Positions 1 through 8,228 of a stretch of DNA of 16,490 nt are shown here, one piece after another. The DNA comes from an uncultured Bacilli bacterium (GTDB taxonomy: Bacteria > Bacillota_I > Bacilli_A > RF39 > UBA660). The position numbers were made by a program, and so were the translations under genes. The stretch spans positions 1 through 16,490 of the forward strand of contig CANQER010000011.1 in assembly GCA_947595415.1 (NCBI GenBank), written 5' to 3'. The notes below the pieces were generated by a model. The model saw only the letters and a list, made by a program, of their open reading frames with translations. It was not told where the DNA came from and did not search any database. Position 1 is the first letter of the stretch; each line of letters begins with the position of its first letter.

Positions 1-1
1 A

Positions 2-1930
2 AAAGAAAATAGTAAAGAAGAAGTAATAGCAGATAAAGTAAGTAATGGAGAATATTGTGCAAGTGGTAGAAAGAATATGTTAACAGTAGTAAAAGGAAGT
101 TGTGATGAAATAGTAGAGCCACTTGAGATATATAGTATAAAAACAAATTCAGTAACAAGTAGTAGTATAACAGTAGTAGTAGATGCAAATAACACAAATA
201 ATATAAAAGGATATTATTATGCCATAAATGATGATGCATATGGAGCAATGGACACAAAAAATACACATAAATTTACAGGATTAACAAAAAATACAAGTTA
301 TAAAATAAAAGTAAAAGTAGAAGATAATGATAATGCAACAACAGAAGAAGAGATAACAGTGAAAACAACAGATATAAGTGAACCAACATATAAACAAACA
401 GAAGAAGGAAATAAAGTAGTAGTAACAATAACATATCCAAATCCAAAAGAAGATAATTGGGTATATGAATATCAACAGTATACAGATACTTTGAGTGAAA
501 GTAGTTGGACAGAAGTAGAAGGAACAACAGAAACAGTAGAATTTACAAGTAATGGAAAGTTAGTAGCAAGAGTAAGAGATACAGGAAATAGTAATAATAC
601 AGTAATGGCATCAATATATGAAGTAGCAAATATGGCATATACAGATGAGTTATTAAAAGGAAGCGATCCAGTAATAAAGGGAAATTTAATACCAGTAAAA
701 ATCTCAGAAGAAGGAAAAGTAACAAAAGCAGATATAAGTACAAAATGGTATGATTATAGCAAACAAGAATGGGCTAATGCAGTGTTATTAGCAGATGGAA
801 CAAATGGTAGTTCATATACTGATGGTGATACAATAGAAGAAACTAAAATAAGAGCTTATTTTGTCTGGATTCCAAAGTATAAGTATAAAATATTTGATGA
901 AGGAAAGTATGAATCTAGAACAAGTTTAGAAGCAAAAGAAAAAGAAATAGAAATAGAATTTCAAGGGAAAAATGATACTGTATCTGGTGAAAAAAAAGGA
1001 GAATGGTTAACCCACCCAGCGTTTACAACACTAAATGTAAGTGGAATATGGGTAGGAAAATTTGAAGTAGGATATAATCAAAATAGTAATACAAGTGGAG
1101 ATATAGAAACAAATGGTTGGACAAAAGATAAGGCGCAAACTACAGAATCGTACACAGAGAACTTAGAAAAAAAGATAATAGTAAAACCAAATGTAAATTC
1201 ATGGAGAAATCAAAAAGTAAATACATTTTTTAAGACATTATATGAATTTGATAGAGACTTAGATAGTCATATGATGAAAAATACAGAATGGGGAGCAGTA
1301 GCCTATTTATCTCATTCGAAATATGGAAAATGGGCAAATAACTTATACACAGACAAAAATAGAGAAGTATATAAAAATAATTCAAGTGATTTTTACACAG
1401 GGAAAAGTAGTGGAAAGCCAAGTGAAAGTGGTTCTACAGCAAGTGGGACACACAGTTGGAATGAAACAACAGATAGAGGAAGTGGACAAGGAGCAGCAGG
1501 AGCAGGAGCAAGTACAACAGGAAATATAACAGGAGTCTATGATATGTCAGGTGGAACATATGAATATGTAGCAGGATATAGAAAAAATATTACACAAGAA
1601 AATTTAACTAAAGGTGGATTTACAAGTGAACCAACTACTCAATATAAAGGTTTAGAAAAATATTTTGATGTTTATGATAATACCACAGATTCAAGTAGTA
1701 ATTATACTACAAGAAAATTAGGAGATGCAACAGGAGAAATGGGACCATTTAGTAGTAGTGGATATAGTAGTTGGTATGGCGATTACGCTAACTTCGCTGG
1801 CTCTGGTAGCCCATGGTTCCAGCGTGGCGGCGACTATGGTAACACTACTCTTGCTGGAGTGTTCTACTTCACCAGCAACAATGGTGCCTCCAGCAGCAAC
1901 TACTCTTGCCGCTTGGTGCTCTCTCCTTGA
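2..1930 (+). CDS. Probable surface protein with FGE/C-lectin-like C-terminus, DGR-type target (5' partial)
   Basis: The frame is open from base 2 with no start in view, so the true N-terminus lies upstream; the ATG at 77 is probably internal. The 642 visible residues begin with a Cys-containing stretch (C19, C33), then a fibronectin III-like beta region (about 38-125), a second Ig-like repeat (about 126-210), and a long C-terminal region (about 215-642). That last region has WIPKYKYKI, GIWVGKFEVGY and YDMSGGTYEYVAGY, typical of FGE-sulfatase/C-type-lectin-fold proteins. It ends in WFQRGGDYG and SCRLVLSP, resembling the variable ends of DGR targets. Codons are AT-rich and repetitive (agt, gta, aca) until about base 1771 and then become GC-rich. 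Surface display and ligand binding are inferred from the family; no signal peptide or anchor is visible because the 5' end is missing. Confidence 0.8.
   Translation, partial: KENSKEEVIADKVSNGEYCASGRKNMLTVVKGSCDEIVEPLEIYSIKTNSVTSSSITVVVDANNTNNIKGYYYAINDDAYGAMDTKNTHKFTGLTKNTSYKIKVKVEDNDNATTEEEITVKTTDISEPTYKQTEEGNKVVVTITYPNPKEDNWVYEYQQYTDTLSESSWTEVEGTTETVEFTSNGKLVARVRDTGNSNNTVMASIYEVANMAYTDELLKGSDPVIKGNLIPVKISEEGKVTKADISTKWYDYSKQEWANAVLLADGTNGSSYTDGDTIEETKIRAYFVWIPKYKYKIFDEGKYESRTSLEAKEKEIEIEFQGKNDTVSGEKKGEWLTHPAFTTLNVSGIWVGKFEVGYNQNSNTSGDIETNGWTKDKAQTTESYTENLEKKIIVKPNVNSWRNQKVNTFFKTLYEFDRDLDSHMMKNTEWGAVAYLSHSKYGKWANNLYTDKNREVYKNNSSDFYTGKSSGKPSESGSTASGTHSWNETTDRGSGQGAAGAGASTTGNITGVYDMSGGTYEYVAGYRKNITQENLTKGGFTSEPTTQYKGLEKYFDVYDNTTDSSSNYTTRKLGDATGEMGPFSSSGYSSWYGDYANFAGSGSPWFQRGGDYGNTTLAGVFYFTSNNGASSSNYSCRLVLSP
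1771..1927 (+). other. Putative DGR variable region (VR)
   Basis: The last 52 codons of the preceding gene are about 54% GC (85 of 157 bases, counted by hand), against about 34% in the 90 bases just upstream. Codons change from agt/gta/aca types to ggc, agc, ttc, aac and gct. DGR variable regions lie at the 3' end of a C-type-lectin/FGE-fold gene and end in a GC-rich initiation site; the tail gcttggtgctctctcct fits that place. No template repeat or reverse transcriptase is in the window, so this would be a target served from elsewhere. The call rests on composition, fold and position, not on a VR/TR alignment. Confidence 0.6.
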
Positions 1931-1954
1931 ATTTAAAGCTTTAGCTTTAAATTC
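1929..1954 (+). repeat. Perfect inverted repeat at the stop codon, DGR-like hairpin/cruciform
   Basis: GAATTTAAAGCT, then TT, then AGCTTTAAATTC: a perfect 12-bp stem overlapping the TGA stop. There is no T-run after it, which argues against a plain terminator. In characterised DGRs a hairpin or cruciform just 3' of the variable region helps retrohoming, and this position matches. Confidence 0.65.
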
Positions 1955-1983
1955 TTACCCTTTTGCTTTCCCTGTTAAAACCC

Positions 1984-1999
1984 CCTCTTTTTTAAGAGG
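1984..1999 (+). repeat. Small inverted repeat downstream of the VR
   Basis: CCTCTT, loop TTTT, AAGAGG: a 6-bp stem about 30 bases after the first hairpin, within a pyrimidine-rich stretch. Its role is unknown; it could be part of the DGR 3' structure or chance. Confidence 0.4.
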
Positions 2000-2062
2000 C
2001 TGACCACTCGAGAATGTGTAAAAAATTTTGATAACTAAACAAACCCAATAAATAATACAAAT

Positions 2063-2095
2063 AAATCTACACTTTATCTTGTGTAGATTTTTACT
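2063..2095. terminator. Bidirectional terminator between convergent genes
   Basis: AAATCTACAC and GTGTAGATTT form a perfect 10-bp stem around an 8-base loop (TTTATCTT), with TTTTT at the 3' end on the + strand and a T-rich flank on the - strand. It lies between the DGR-like target gene (+) and the regulator gene (-), so it can serve both. Confidence 0.8.
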
Positions 2096-2501
2096 ATCCA
2101 ATAAACTTATCCATATTAACCAAAGTAACATCATCAATAAAATGTTCAATCTTCTCAACCTGCTCCAAACAATAATCATCCTTATTCAACAACCTAAAAA
2201 ACTTAACCAAAGTATCATGTCTCCACAATAAATACTTTCCCCTATTAATACCCTTATCAGTAAGTATAACATCCTTATCATTCTTATAAACAAAACCCTT
2301 AACTATAAGTTTATCAACCATCTTAGAAACAGAAGAAGGTTTAACATTAAGTAACCCAGCTAAAAAATTAATCCTAATCCTTTTGTCACTTTTGTGTATT
2401 CTATACATCATCTCCAAATAATCTTCCATCGCAATAGTTAAATCAGAACCATCCTTTAAAATATAACCATTCAAAGTATAAAATTCACTTTTTTTATCCA
2501 A
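2094..2501 (-). CDS. MntR/DtxR-family metal-dependent transcriptional repressor
   Basis: 135 residues, close to the short MntR form (about 142) with no C-terminal SH3-like domain. A winged helix-turn-helix occupies about residues 20-90 (FLAGLLNVKPSSVSKMVDKL is the recognition region) and a helical dimerisation domain follows. The metal ligands known from Bacillus MntR are all present: D27 and E30 in MEDYLE, H95 in WRHDTL, and E116, E119, H120 in VEKIEH. The start is a TTG (2499-2501) behind GGGAG with a 6-base gap. The gene diverges from feoAB across an 85-bp region holding a dyad, so it probably represses the feo genes, and perhaps itself, when metal is plentiful. Ligand similarity suggests Mn(II)/Fe(II); the feo context favours iron, but the metal cannot be read from sequence. 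Confidence 0.9.
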   Translation of the reverse strand: MDKKSEFYTLNGYILKDGSDLTIAMEDYLEMMYRIHKSDKRIRINFLAGLLNVKPSSVSKMVDKLIVKGFVYKNDKDVILTDKGINRGKYLLWRHDTLVKFFRLLNKDDYCLEQVEKIEHFIDDVTLVNMDKFIG

Positions 2502-2531
2502 TTCAATCTCCCTTTATTAAATAAAACATAT

Positions 2532-2537
2532 ATTATA
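2532..2537 (-). promoter_or_regulatory. Probable -10 box of the MntR-family gene
   Basis: On the - strand this is TATAAT, about 30 bases before the TTG start. No good -35 is visible; the expected -35 and spacer fall inside the adjacent dyad, which fits autorepression. Confidence 0.5.
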
Positions 2538-2562
2538 TTAGTTATAGGAAACTTATAACTAA
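2538..2562. promoter_or_regulatory. Operator-like dyad between the repressor and feoAB
   Basis: TTAGTTATA, 7-base centre GGAAACT, TATAACTAA: perfect 9-bp arms. DtxR/MntR/IdeR operators are AT-rich dyads often with TTAG...CTAA ends, as here. It overlaps the -35/spacer region of the divergent regulator and the likely feoA promoter, so one bound repressor could shut off both directions. Confidence 0.65.
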
Positions 2563-2585
2563 TTATATGAGGGAGTTGATATAAT

Positions 2586-2822
2586 ATGAATACTTTAACC
2601 CTAGACAAACTAAAAATAGGTAGTAATGGTATCATAAAAAAAATAAACAACCTTGGTAGTATTAGAAGAAGACTATTTGATATAGGTTTAATAGAAGGAA
2701 CAAAAGTAAAAAGTGTCCTAACTAGTCCTGGTAAAGATCCAATCGCCTACTTCATTAGAGGTTGTTTAATAGCTATCAGAAACGAAGACGCTAAAAAGAT
2801 AGAAGTTGAAGAATGTGAATAA
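2586..2822 (+). CDS. feoA: FeoA, ferrous iron transport accessory protein
   Basis: A 78-residue SH3-like protein with the FeoA pattern: an N-terminal LDKLKIGSNGIIKKI strand, RRRLFDIGLIEGTKV in the middle, and DPIAYFIRGCLIAIRNEDA near the end. FeoA works with FeoB at the inner face of the membrane in Fe(II) uptake. ATG follows GGGAG (2571-2575) by 10 bases. It overlaps the start of feoB, so the two are probably translationally coupled. Length is normal for the family. Confidence 0.93.
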   Translation: MNTLTLDKLKIGSNGIIKKINNLGSIRRRLFDIGLIEGTKVKSVLTSPGKDPIAYFIRGCLIAIRNEDAKKIEVEECE

Positions 2823-4845
2823 AAAAATAGCTCTAGCAGGTAATCCTAACGTTGGTAAAAGTACAGTTTTTAATGCCTTAACTGGACTAAAACAACATAC
2901 AGGTAATTGGGCAGGTAAAACAGTAGAAAACGCCATGGGTAAGTTAACCTACCAAAACCAAGACTACCAAATATATGATTTACCTGGAACCTACTCTTTA
3001 ATATCACATTCCCTAGAAGAAGAAATAGCTAAAAACTTCATTTGTTTTGAACAACCAGATGTCATAGTAGTTGTCTGTGATGCAGTATGTTTAGAAAGAA
3101 ACCTAAATTTAGTTTTACAAATCTTAGAAATTTCAAAAAAAGTAATCATTTGTGTTAACTTACTAGACGAAGCTAAAAAAAAGAACATCTATGTCGACTT
3201 AAAAAAACTAAGTCAAATATTAAACGTAGAAGTTGTAGGAACAAGTGCTAGAAGTAAACAAGGATTAGATGAATTAGTAAAAAAAATAGCTTTTTTTAAA
3301 AACAAATCCACCTATGAAATAAAATATCCCCCTTTAATAGAAGAATCTATAAGTAAATTAATTCCTTTTATTGAATGTGAAAATTTAAATCCTAGATGGG
3401 TAGCTTTAAAAATAATCGAAAACGATGAAAAAACTATAAATTTAATAGAAAAATACTTAAACAAAAATCTAATAACCCCTAATATAGAATCTAAAGTAAA
3501 CGACATAAAAAATAACCTATTAGAAAACGATATTCTAACAAACGAAATAAATGATATCGTAGTTACTAATATCGTAAATGAAGCAAACAAAATAGCTAAT
3601 AAAGTAGTAACCTTTAAAGATCAAAACTATAATTCTAAAGATCATAAAATTGATAAAATTTTAACTAGTAAATGGTTAGGTATACCTATTATGTTAATGT
3701 TACTTATGGTAATATTTTGGTTAACCATTAAAGGAGCAAATAAACCATCAGAAATATTGTTTAATTTTTTATTTTACATATCAGATAAACTAGAAATATT
3801 TTTAAACTTTATCCATCTACCTTATATATTTATCGATGTTATAATAAATGGAGTATATAAAGTACTAGCTTGGGTTGTATCAGTTATGTTACCACCTATG
3901 GCTATTTTTTTCCCACTTTTTACAATCTTAGAAGATCTAGGTTACTTACCTAGAATAGCTTTTAACCTCGATAAATACTTTCACAAATGCCTATCTTGTG
4001 GCAAACAAGCCTTAACAATGTGTATGGGCTTTGGTTGTAATGCAGTAGGTGTAACAGGAGCTAGAATTATAGATTCTAAACGTGAAAGACTACTTGCTAT
4101 TATTACTAATAGTCTAGTACCTTGTAATGGACGTTTCCCTACTTTGATCGCTATAATTTCTATGTTTTTAGTTGTTGGTAGTTCTAGTCTACTTAGTAGT
4201 TTAATCTTAACTTTAGTAATACTATTTAGTATTTTAATGACCCTTTTGGTAACTAAAATTTTATCCCATACAATTTTAAAAGGTCAACCATCATCTTTTA
4301 CTTTAGAACTACCCCCTTATAGAAGACCCCAAATTATAAAAGTAATAATAAGATCTATTTTTGAAAGAAGTATCTTTGTTTTAGGAAGAGCTGTTATGAT
4401 TGCTATGCCAGCTGGATTAATTATTTGGCTTTTAGCTAACATTGGAACTCCTAGTATTCTTTCAATCTGTACAAATTTTCTAGATCCTTTTGCCCATATA
4501 TTTGGAATGGATGGGGTAATTTTAATGGCTTTTATTTTAGGATTCCCAGCTAACGAAATTGTAATTCCCCTTATGATAATGGGCTATATGTCCCTAGGAA
4601 GTATAACAGATATAACAGATTTAACTGTTTTAAAAAATTTGTTTTTAGCTAACAATTGGACTATTATAACTGCTTTATGTGTAATGACTTTTTCTTTAAT
4701 TCATTGGCCTTGTTCAACTACTTGTCTAACTATAAAAAAAGAAACCAAAAGTTTAAAATGGACGATGGTTTCCATTTTAATCCCAACTATCATAGGATTT
4801 ATATGTTGTTTTCTTATCAATATGATTGGTCATATATTCATGTAA
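2806..4845 (+). CDS. feoB: FeoB, ferrous iron transporter
   Basis: 679 residues; family members are commonly somewhat longer. The N-terminal G domain has G1 GNPNVGKS (12-19), G3 DLPG (58-61), G4 NLLD (118-121) and G5 TSAR; the switch segment reads GNWAGKTVE where GNWPGKTVE is usual. A helical GDI-like linker spans roughly 170-285, then polytopic membrane segments from about 290. The two FeoB core cysteine motifs are present: GFGCNAVG (C411) and VPCNGRFP (C440). It imports Fe(II) across the cytoplasmic membrane. The start is either TTG at 2806 or GTG at 2815 (both overlap feoA, neither has a strong SD); both leave a normal FeoB N-terminus. The divergent metal-responsive repressor and dyad imply iron-repressed expression. 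Confidence 0.93.
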   Translation: MKNVNKKIALAGNPNVGKSTVFNALTGLKQHTGNWAGKTVENAMGKLTYQNQDYQIYDLPGTYSLISHSLEEEIAKNFICFEQPDVIVVVCDAVCLERNLNLVLQILEISKKVIICVNLLDEAKKKNIYVDLKKLSQILNVEVVGTSARSKQGLDELVKKIAFFKNKSTYEIKYPPLIEESISKLIPFIECENLNPRWVALKIIENDEKTINLIEKYLNKNLITPNIESKVNDIKNNLLENDILTNEINDIVVTNIVNEANKIANKVVTFKDQNYNSKDHKIDKILTSKWLGIPIMLMLLMVIFWLTIKGANKPSEILFNFLFYISDKLEIFLNFIHLPYIFIDVIINGVYKVLAWVVSVMLPPMAIFFPLFTILEDLGYLPRIAFNLDKYFHKCLSCGKQALTMCMGFGCNAVGVTGARIIDSKRERLLAIITNSLVPCNGRFPTLIAIISMFLVVGSSSLLSSLILTLVILFSILMTLLVTKILSHTILKGQPSSFTLELPPYRRPQIIKVIIRSIFERSIFVLGRAVMIAMPAGLIIWLLANIGTPSILSICTNFLDPFAHIFGMDGVILMAFILGFPANEIVIPLMIMGYMSLGSITDITDLTVLKNLFLANNWTIITALCVMTFSLIHWPCSTTCLTIKKETKSLKWTMVSILIPTIIGFICCFLINMIGHIFM

Positions 4846-4881
4846 ATTAGGTGTAAAATTAAAAAAATTAGTAAGTTAAAA

Positions 4882-4913
4882 ATTAAAAAAGTCTTTTCTA
4901 AAAGATTTTTTTT
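4882..4913 (+). terminator. Terminator of feoAB
   Basis: An A-run, then TCTTTT and AAAAGA arms around a tiny loop, then eight T. This is a short but typical hairpin plus U-tract, about 40 bases after the feoB stop. Confidence 0.65.
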
Positions 4914-5052
4914 ATGTTTTAAAATTATAGTTTTAACTTTGTATTTAAACATATATGAATAATTAATCATATAAAAATATTATATATAGTGTCTAAAAAT
5001 GTCTATAAAAAAATAAATTAAAAAAATAATGATTTTAATATATTTAAGTGAT
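4914..5052 (+). promoter_or_regulatory. AT-rich intergenic region, promoter of the Ca2+ ATPase expected
   Basis: With the terminator this fills the 218-bp gap between feoB and the ATPase gene. TGTCTA occurs twice with a 10-base period (4990-4995 and 5000-5005). The composition is too AT-rich to pick a -35/-10 pair confidently, and no riboswitch-like structure was recognised. The gene's ribosome site AGGAGG is at 5053-5058. Confidence 0.3.
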
Positions 5053-5063
5053 AGGAGGACTAT

Positions 5064-7667
5064 ATGGAAAACAAAGTTGGACTAACAGATAGTGAAGTAA
5101 TCGAAAATCGTAAAAAATATGGGAGTAATAAAATTAGTTCTTCCAAAAGACAAACTTTTTTACAATTATTATTAGAGTCTTTAGCTGATCCTATAATAAA
5201 AATCTTACTAATAGCTTTAGCTATAAAAATTGTTTTTCTAATTCAAGATTTTGATTGGTTTGAAACAATAGGGATTGTAATAGCTATTTTTCTAGCTTCT
5301 TTTATATCGTCAATTTCTGAATATGGAAGTGAAAAAGCGTTTATTAAACTTCAAGAGGAATCATCTAAAATAAGTTGTCGTGTTAAACGAAATGGTAAAA
5401 TAACTAATGTTAATATTGATGATATAGTTACTAATGATATCGTATTACTTCAAGCAGGTGATAAAATACCAGCTGATGGAGTAATTATAGAAGGAGCTAT
5501 CTCAGTAGATGAATCTTCTTTAAATGGAGAAGCTAAAGAAAAATACAAAGAAAAAGTAAATGGACCAGTTAAAGAGTCTAATATGGTTTTTAGAGGAACT
5601 GTTGTCTATGAAAATGAAGCATTAATGAAGGTAACTAAAGTAGGAGAAAATACTTTTTATGGTAAACTAGCAATTGAAATACAGGAAAAACAACCAGATA
5701 GTCCTTTAAAGTTACGTCTTAGACATCTAGCTACAATAATTAGTCGTATTGGTTATATAGGAGCTTTTTTAGTTGCTTTTTCATACCTTTTTTCAACTAT
5801 AGTAATAGCTAATAATTTTAATTTAGATTTAATTATAAAATGTATAACCAATTTTCCTTTTATGTTAGGTCATATCTTATATGCTCTTACCTTATGTGTA
5901 ACTGTAATAGTAGTCGCTGTACCAGAAGGATTACCAATGATGATTACTTTAGTCTTATCCTCAAATATGAAAAGAATGCTTAAAAGTAATGTTTTAGTAA
6001 GAAAACTAGTAGGAATTGAAACTTCTGGTAACTTAAATATTTTATTTACTGATAAAACAGGTACCTTAACTAAAGGAAAACTAGAAGCTTTTGAATACGT
6101 AGATGGAAATTTAAATAGATATTCCAGTGAAAAAGAAGTTATGGTAAATCCTAAACTTTACAATATTTTTAAAGATTCTATTATTTATAATGTAGCTAGT
6201 AGTTATGATGTTAATAAAAATATTGTTGGAGGTAATATTACAGATAAAGCTTTGTTAGGATTTATCAAAACAGATGTAACTAAAAAATATCGAACTATTA
6301 AAAATATTAGTTTCGATAGTAAAAAAAAGTATTCAGCTAGTTTTATAAGTAATGGTAAAAAATACGTAAAGGGTGCTTTTGATATCCTTTTAAAGGAATG
6401 TGTTAGTTATTATGATGTTAAAGGTGAAGAAAAACCTATTTATTTTAAAAGACGAATTTATAACTATTTAGATTCAGTTACCAAACAAGGAATTAGGGTT
6501 ATTTTACTTGCGACTTCTAAAAGTGAAGAGATTAAAAATTTAACTTTAGTAGGGTTTATTTTAATTAAAGATGAAATTAGAAAAGAAGCTATAGAAGGAA
6601 TTAAATTAGTTAAAGATGCTGGTATTCAAACAGTTATGATTACAGGAGATAATAAAGATACAGCAGTTAGTATTGCGAAATCTGTGGGACTTATTAGTAG
6701 TGAAAGTGATATCGTTTTAACTTCTTCGGAACTTAATCGTAAATCTGATGAAGAGATTAAAAAAATTCTTCCTAATTTAAGGGTAGTAGCTAGATCACTT
6801 CCTCAAGATAAAAGTAAGTTAGTTAGATTATCTCAAGAGTTAAACTTGGTAGTTGGGATGACTGGGGATGGAGTAAATGATGCTCCAGCTTTAAAAAAAG
6901 CAGATGTTGGATTTGCGATGGGTAGTGGAACTGAAGTTTCTAAAGAAGCTAGTGATATAGTAATTATGGATGATAATTTTATGTCTATTTCTAAAGCTAT
7001 TATGTTTGGAAGGACGATCTTTAAAAGTATTAGAAAATTTATTATCTTTCAACTTACAATAAATATATGTGCAATTTTTCTTTCAATTGTAGGACCTTTT
7101 ATTGGGGTAACTACTCCTGTTACAGTTATTCAAATGTTGTGGATTAATATGGTAATGGATACTTTAGCTGGACTTGCCTTTTCGTTTGAACCTCCATTGT
7201 TAGAGTATATGAAAGAAAAGCCTAAAAAAAAGAATGAACCAATTATTAATAAGTATATGAAAAATGAGATATTTATAACTGGTCTATATTCTGCTTTACT
7301 TTGTATTGTGTTTTTAAAACTTCCTTTTATTCATGATTTGTTTCGTCTTGATATCGAAGATAAATATTTGATGACTGCGTTTTTTGCTTTGTTTATTTTT
7401 ATGGGAATATTTAATTGTTTTAATGCAAGAACTCATCGCCTTAATTTACTTGCGAACATATCTAAAAATAAGGTATTTTTACTTACCATTTTGTTTATTA
7501 TTGTAGTTCAAGTGTGTCTTATTTATTTTGGTGGGGATTTGTTTAGATCGTTTGGTCTTACGAAAAAAGAATTTTTGATAACTATTTTTATTGCTTTTAG
7601 TGTAGTACCTATTGATTGGTTTAGGAAAATAATTTTAAGGTCTAAAGGTATTAAAGGTGGTGTTTAG
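5064..7667 (+). CDS. P2-type (PMCA-like) calcium-transporting ATPase
   Basis: 867 residues, standard for the family. Order: N-terminal actuator segment, TM1-2, A domain with NGEA (154-157) in place of the usual TGES, TM3-4 with PEGLP (287-291), phosphorylation site DKTGTLT (D330), nucleotide-binding domain, hinge GDGVNDAP (601-608), then TM5-10. TM6 carries N695 and D699 in WINMVMDTL, which with E288 make the single Ca2+ site of PMCA-type pumps. It should export cytosolic Ca2+ using ATP, perhaps with H+ counter-transport as in bacterial relatives (family knowledge). ATG follows AGGAGG by 5 bases. Its 3' end overlaps the convergent LOG gene by 17 bp. Other divalent cations cannot be excluded. 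Confidence 0.9.
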   Translation: MENKVGLTDSEVIENRKKYGSNKISSSKRQTFLQLLLESLADPIIKILLIALAIKIVFLIQDFDWFETIGIVIAIFLASFISSISEYGSEKAFIKLQEESSKISCRVKRNGKITNVNIDDIVTNDIVLLQAGDKIPADGVIIEGAISVDESSLNGEAKEKYKEKVNGPVKESNMVFRGTVVYENEALMKVTKVGENTFYGKLAIEIQEKQPDSPLKLRLRHLATIISRIGYIGAFLVAFSYLFSTIVIANNFNLDLIIKCITNFPFMLGHILYALTLCVTVIVVAVPEGLPMMITLVLSSNMKRMLKSNVLVRKLVGIETSGNLNILFTDKTGTLTKGKLEAFEYVDGNLNRYSSEKEVMVNPKLYNIFKDSIIYNVASSYDVNKNIVGGNITDKALLGFIKTDVTKKYRTIKNISFDSKKKYSASFISNGKKYVKGAFDILLKECVSYYDVKGEEKPIYFKRRIYNYLDSVTKQGIRVILLATSKSEEIKNLTLVGFILIKDEIRKEAIEGIKLVKDAGIQTVMITGDNKDTAVSIAKSVGLISSESDIVLTSSELNRKSDEEIKKILPNLRVVARSLPQDKSKLVRLSQELNLVVGMTGDGVNDAPALKKADVGFAMGSGTEVSKEASDIVIMDDNFMSISKAIMFGRTIFKSIRKFIIFQLTINICAIFLSIVGPFIGVTTPVTVIQMLWINMVMDTLAGLAFSFEPPLLEYMKEKPKKKNEPIINKYMKNEIFITGLYSALLCIVFLKLPFIHDLFRLDIEDKYLMTAFFALFIFMGIFNCFNARTHRLNLLANISKNKVFLLTILFIIVVQVCLIYFGGDLFRSFGLTKKEFLITIFIAFSVVPIDWFRKIILRSKGIKGGV

Positions 7668-8205
7668 ATTTGTATTTTGTTTGATATACTGTGTTAAATT
7701 CCTTTAGTGTTGTAGTTACACTAAAGGAATTTTTGTCTTTAGTATTACTAAAATTTAGATCAATTGATTTATTAATCATATTAATTATGTCATCAAAATA
7801 GTTATTGGGATTAAAGATTATAATGTCACTTTTTAACTCGTTGTTTCTTTTCATATCAATAGCCATTAGTATTTCAGATAACGTTCCAATTCCTCCAGGA
7901 AGGAATATTATTAGTTCACTATTTTTAATAAGTTCAAGACATCTTTCACAGCTGTTTTCTTTGATAATGGTTTTATCACATTCTAAGTTTAAAAGATCAT
8001 CTTCATATGTTTTACTTACAATACCAGTTATTTTTTTACTTTTAGTTTTAAATTCATTATAAATTATTTTCATTAGTCCATTATAACTAGCTCCAAAGAT
8101 TAGTTCATTGTTTTCTTCAGTTAATGTTTTAGCGATTTCTAAAGTTGTTTGATAAAATTTTTCATCTAAATTGTTGGAAGATGAGCATCCTACGAATATT
8201 TTCAT
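7651..8205 (-). CDS. LOG-family Rossmann-fold protein (TIGR00730-like nucleotide phosphoribohydrolase)
   Basis: 184 residues with a LOG-like Rossmann fold: start MKIFVGCSSSNN, the glycine-containing ELIFGASYNGLM, and the signature PGGIGTLSE at 103-111 with the catalytic-type glutamate E111. Relatives are often mislabelled lysine decarboxylase; characterised members cleave nucleoside 5'-monophosphates to base and ribose 5-phosphate, and some make cytokinins. I start it at ATG 8205: GGAG (8214-8217) lies 8 bases upstream, whereas a GTG at 8214 would overlap that SD. It converges on the Ca2+ ATPase gene and overlaps its end; there is no obvious functional link. The substrate is unknown. Confidence 0.85.
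   Translation of the reverse strand: MKIFVGCSSSNNLDEKFYQTTLEIAKTLTEENNELIFGASYNGLMKIIYNEFKTKSKKITGIVSKTYEDDLLNLECDKTIIKENSCERCLELIKNSELIIFLPGGIGTLSEILMAIDMKRNNELKSDIIIFNPNNYFDDIINMINKSIDLNFSNTKDKNSFSVTTTLKEFNTVYQTKYKSKHHL
7696..7740 (+). terminator. Strong terminator of the Ca2+ ATPase, inside the opposing CDS
   Basis: AAATTCCTTTAGTGT and ACACTAAAGGAATTT form a perfect 15-bp stem around TGTAGTT, followed by a T-rich stretch on the + strand. It begins 29 bases after the ATPase stop and lies within the last codons of the LOG gene on the other strand. The - strand side lacks a T-tract, so it should act one way. Confidence 0.8.
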
Positions 8206-8228
8206 ACATTTCACTCCTTATTATTAAC

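Noticed and set aside
273..743. Leucine/tyrosine-rich ORFs on the - strand under the DGR-like gene
   Set aside because: They are low-complexity antisense shadows of repetitive gta/agt/aca codons, with no ribosome sites.
1725..2003. Second + strand ORF over the variable region
   Set aside because: It is an out-of-frame shadow; the RGGDYG...SCRLVL reading belongs to the main frame.
7805..8062. + strand ORF inside the LOG gene
   Set aside because: It is antisense to the conserved PGGIGTLSE region and has no support of its own.
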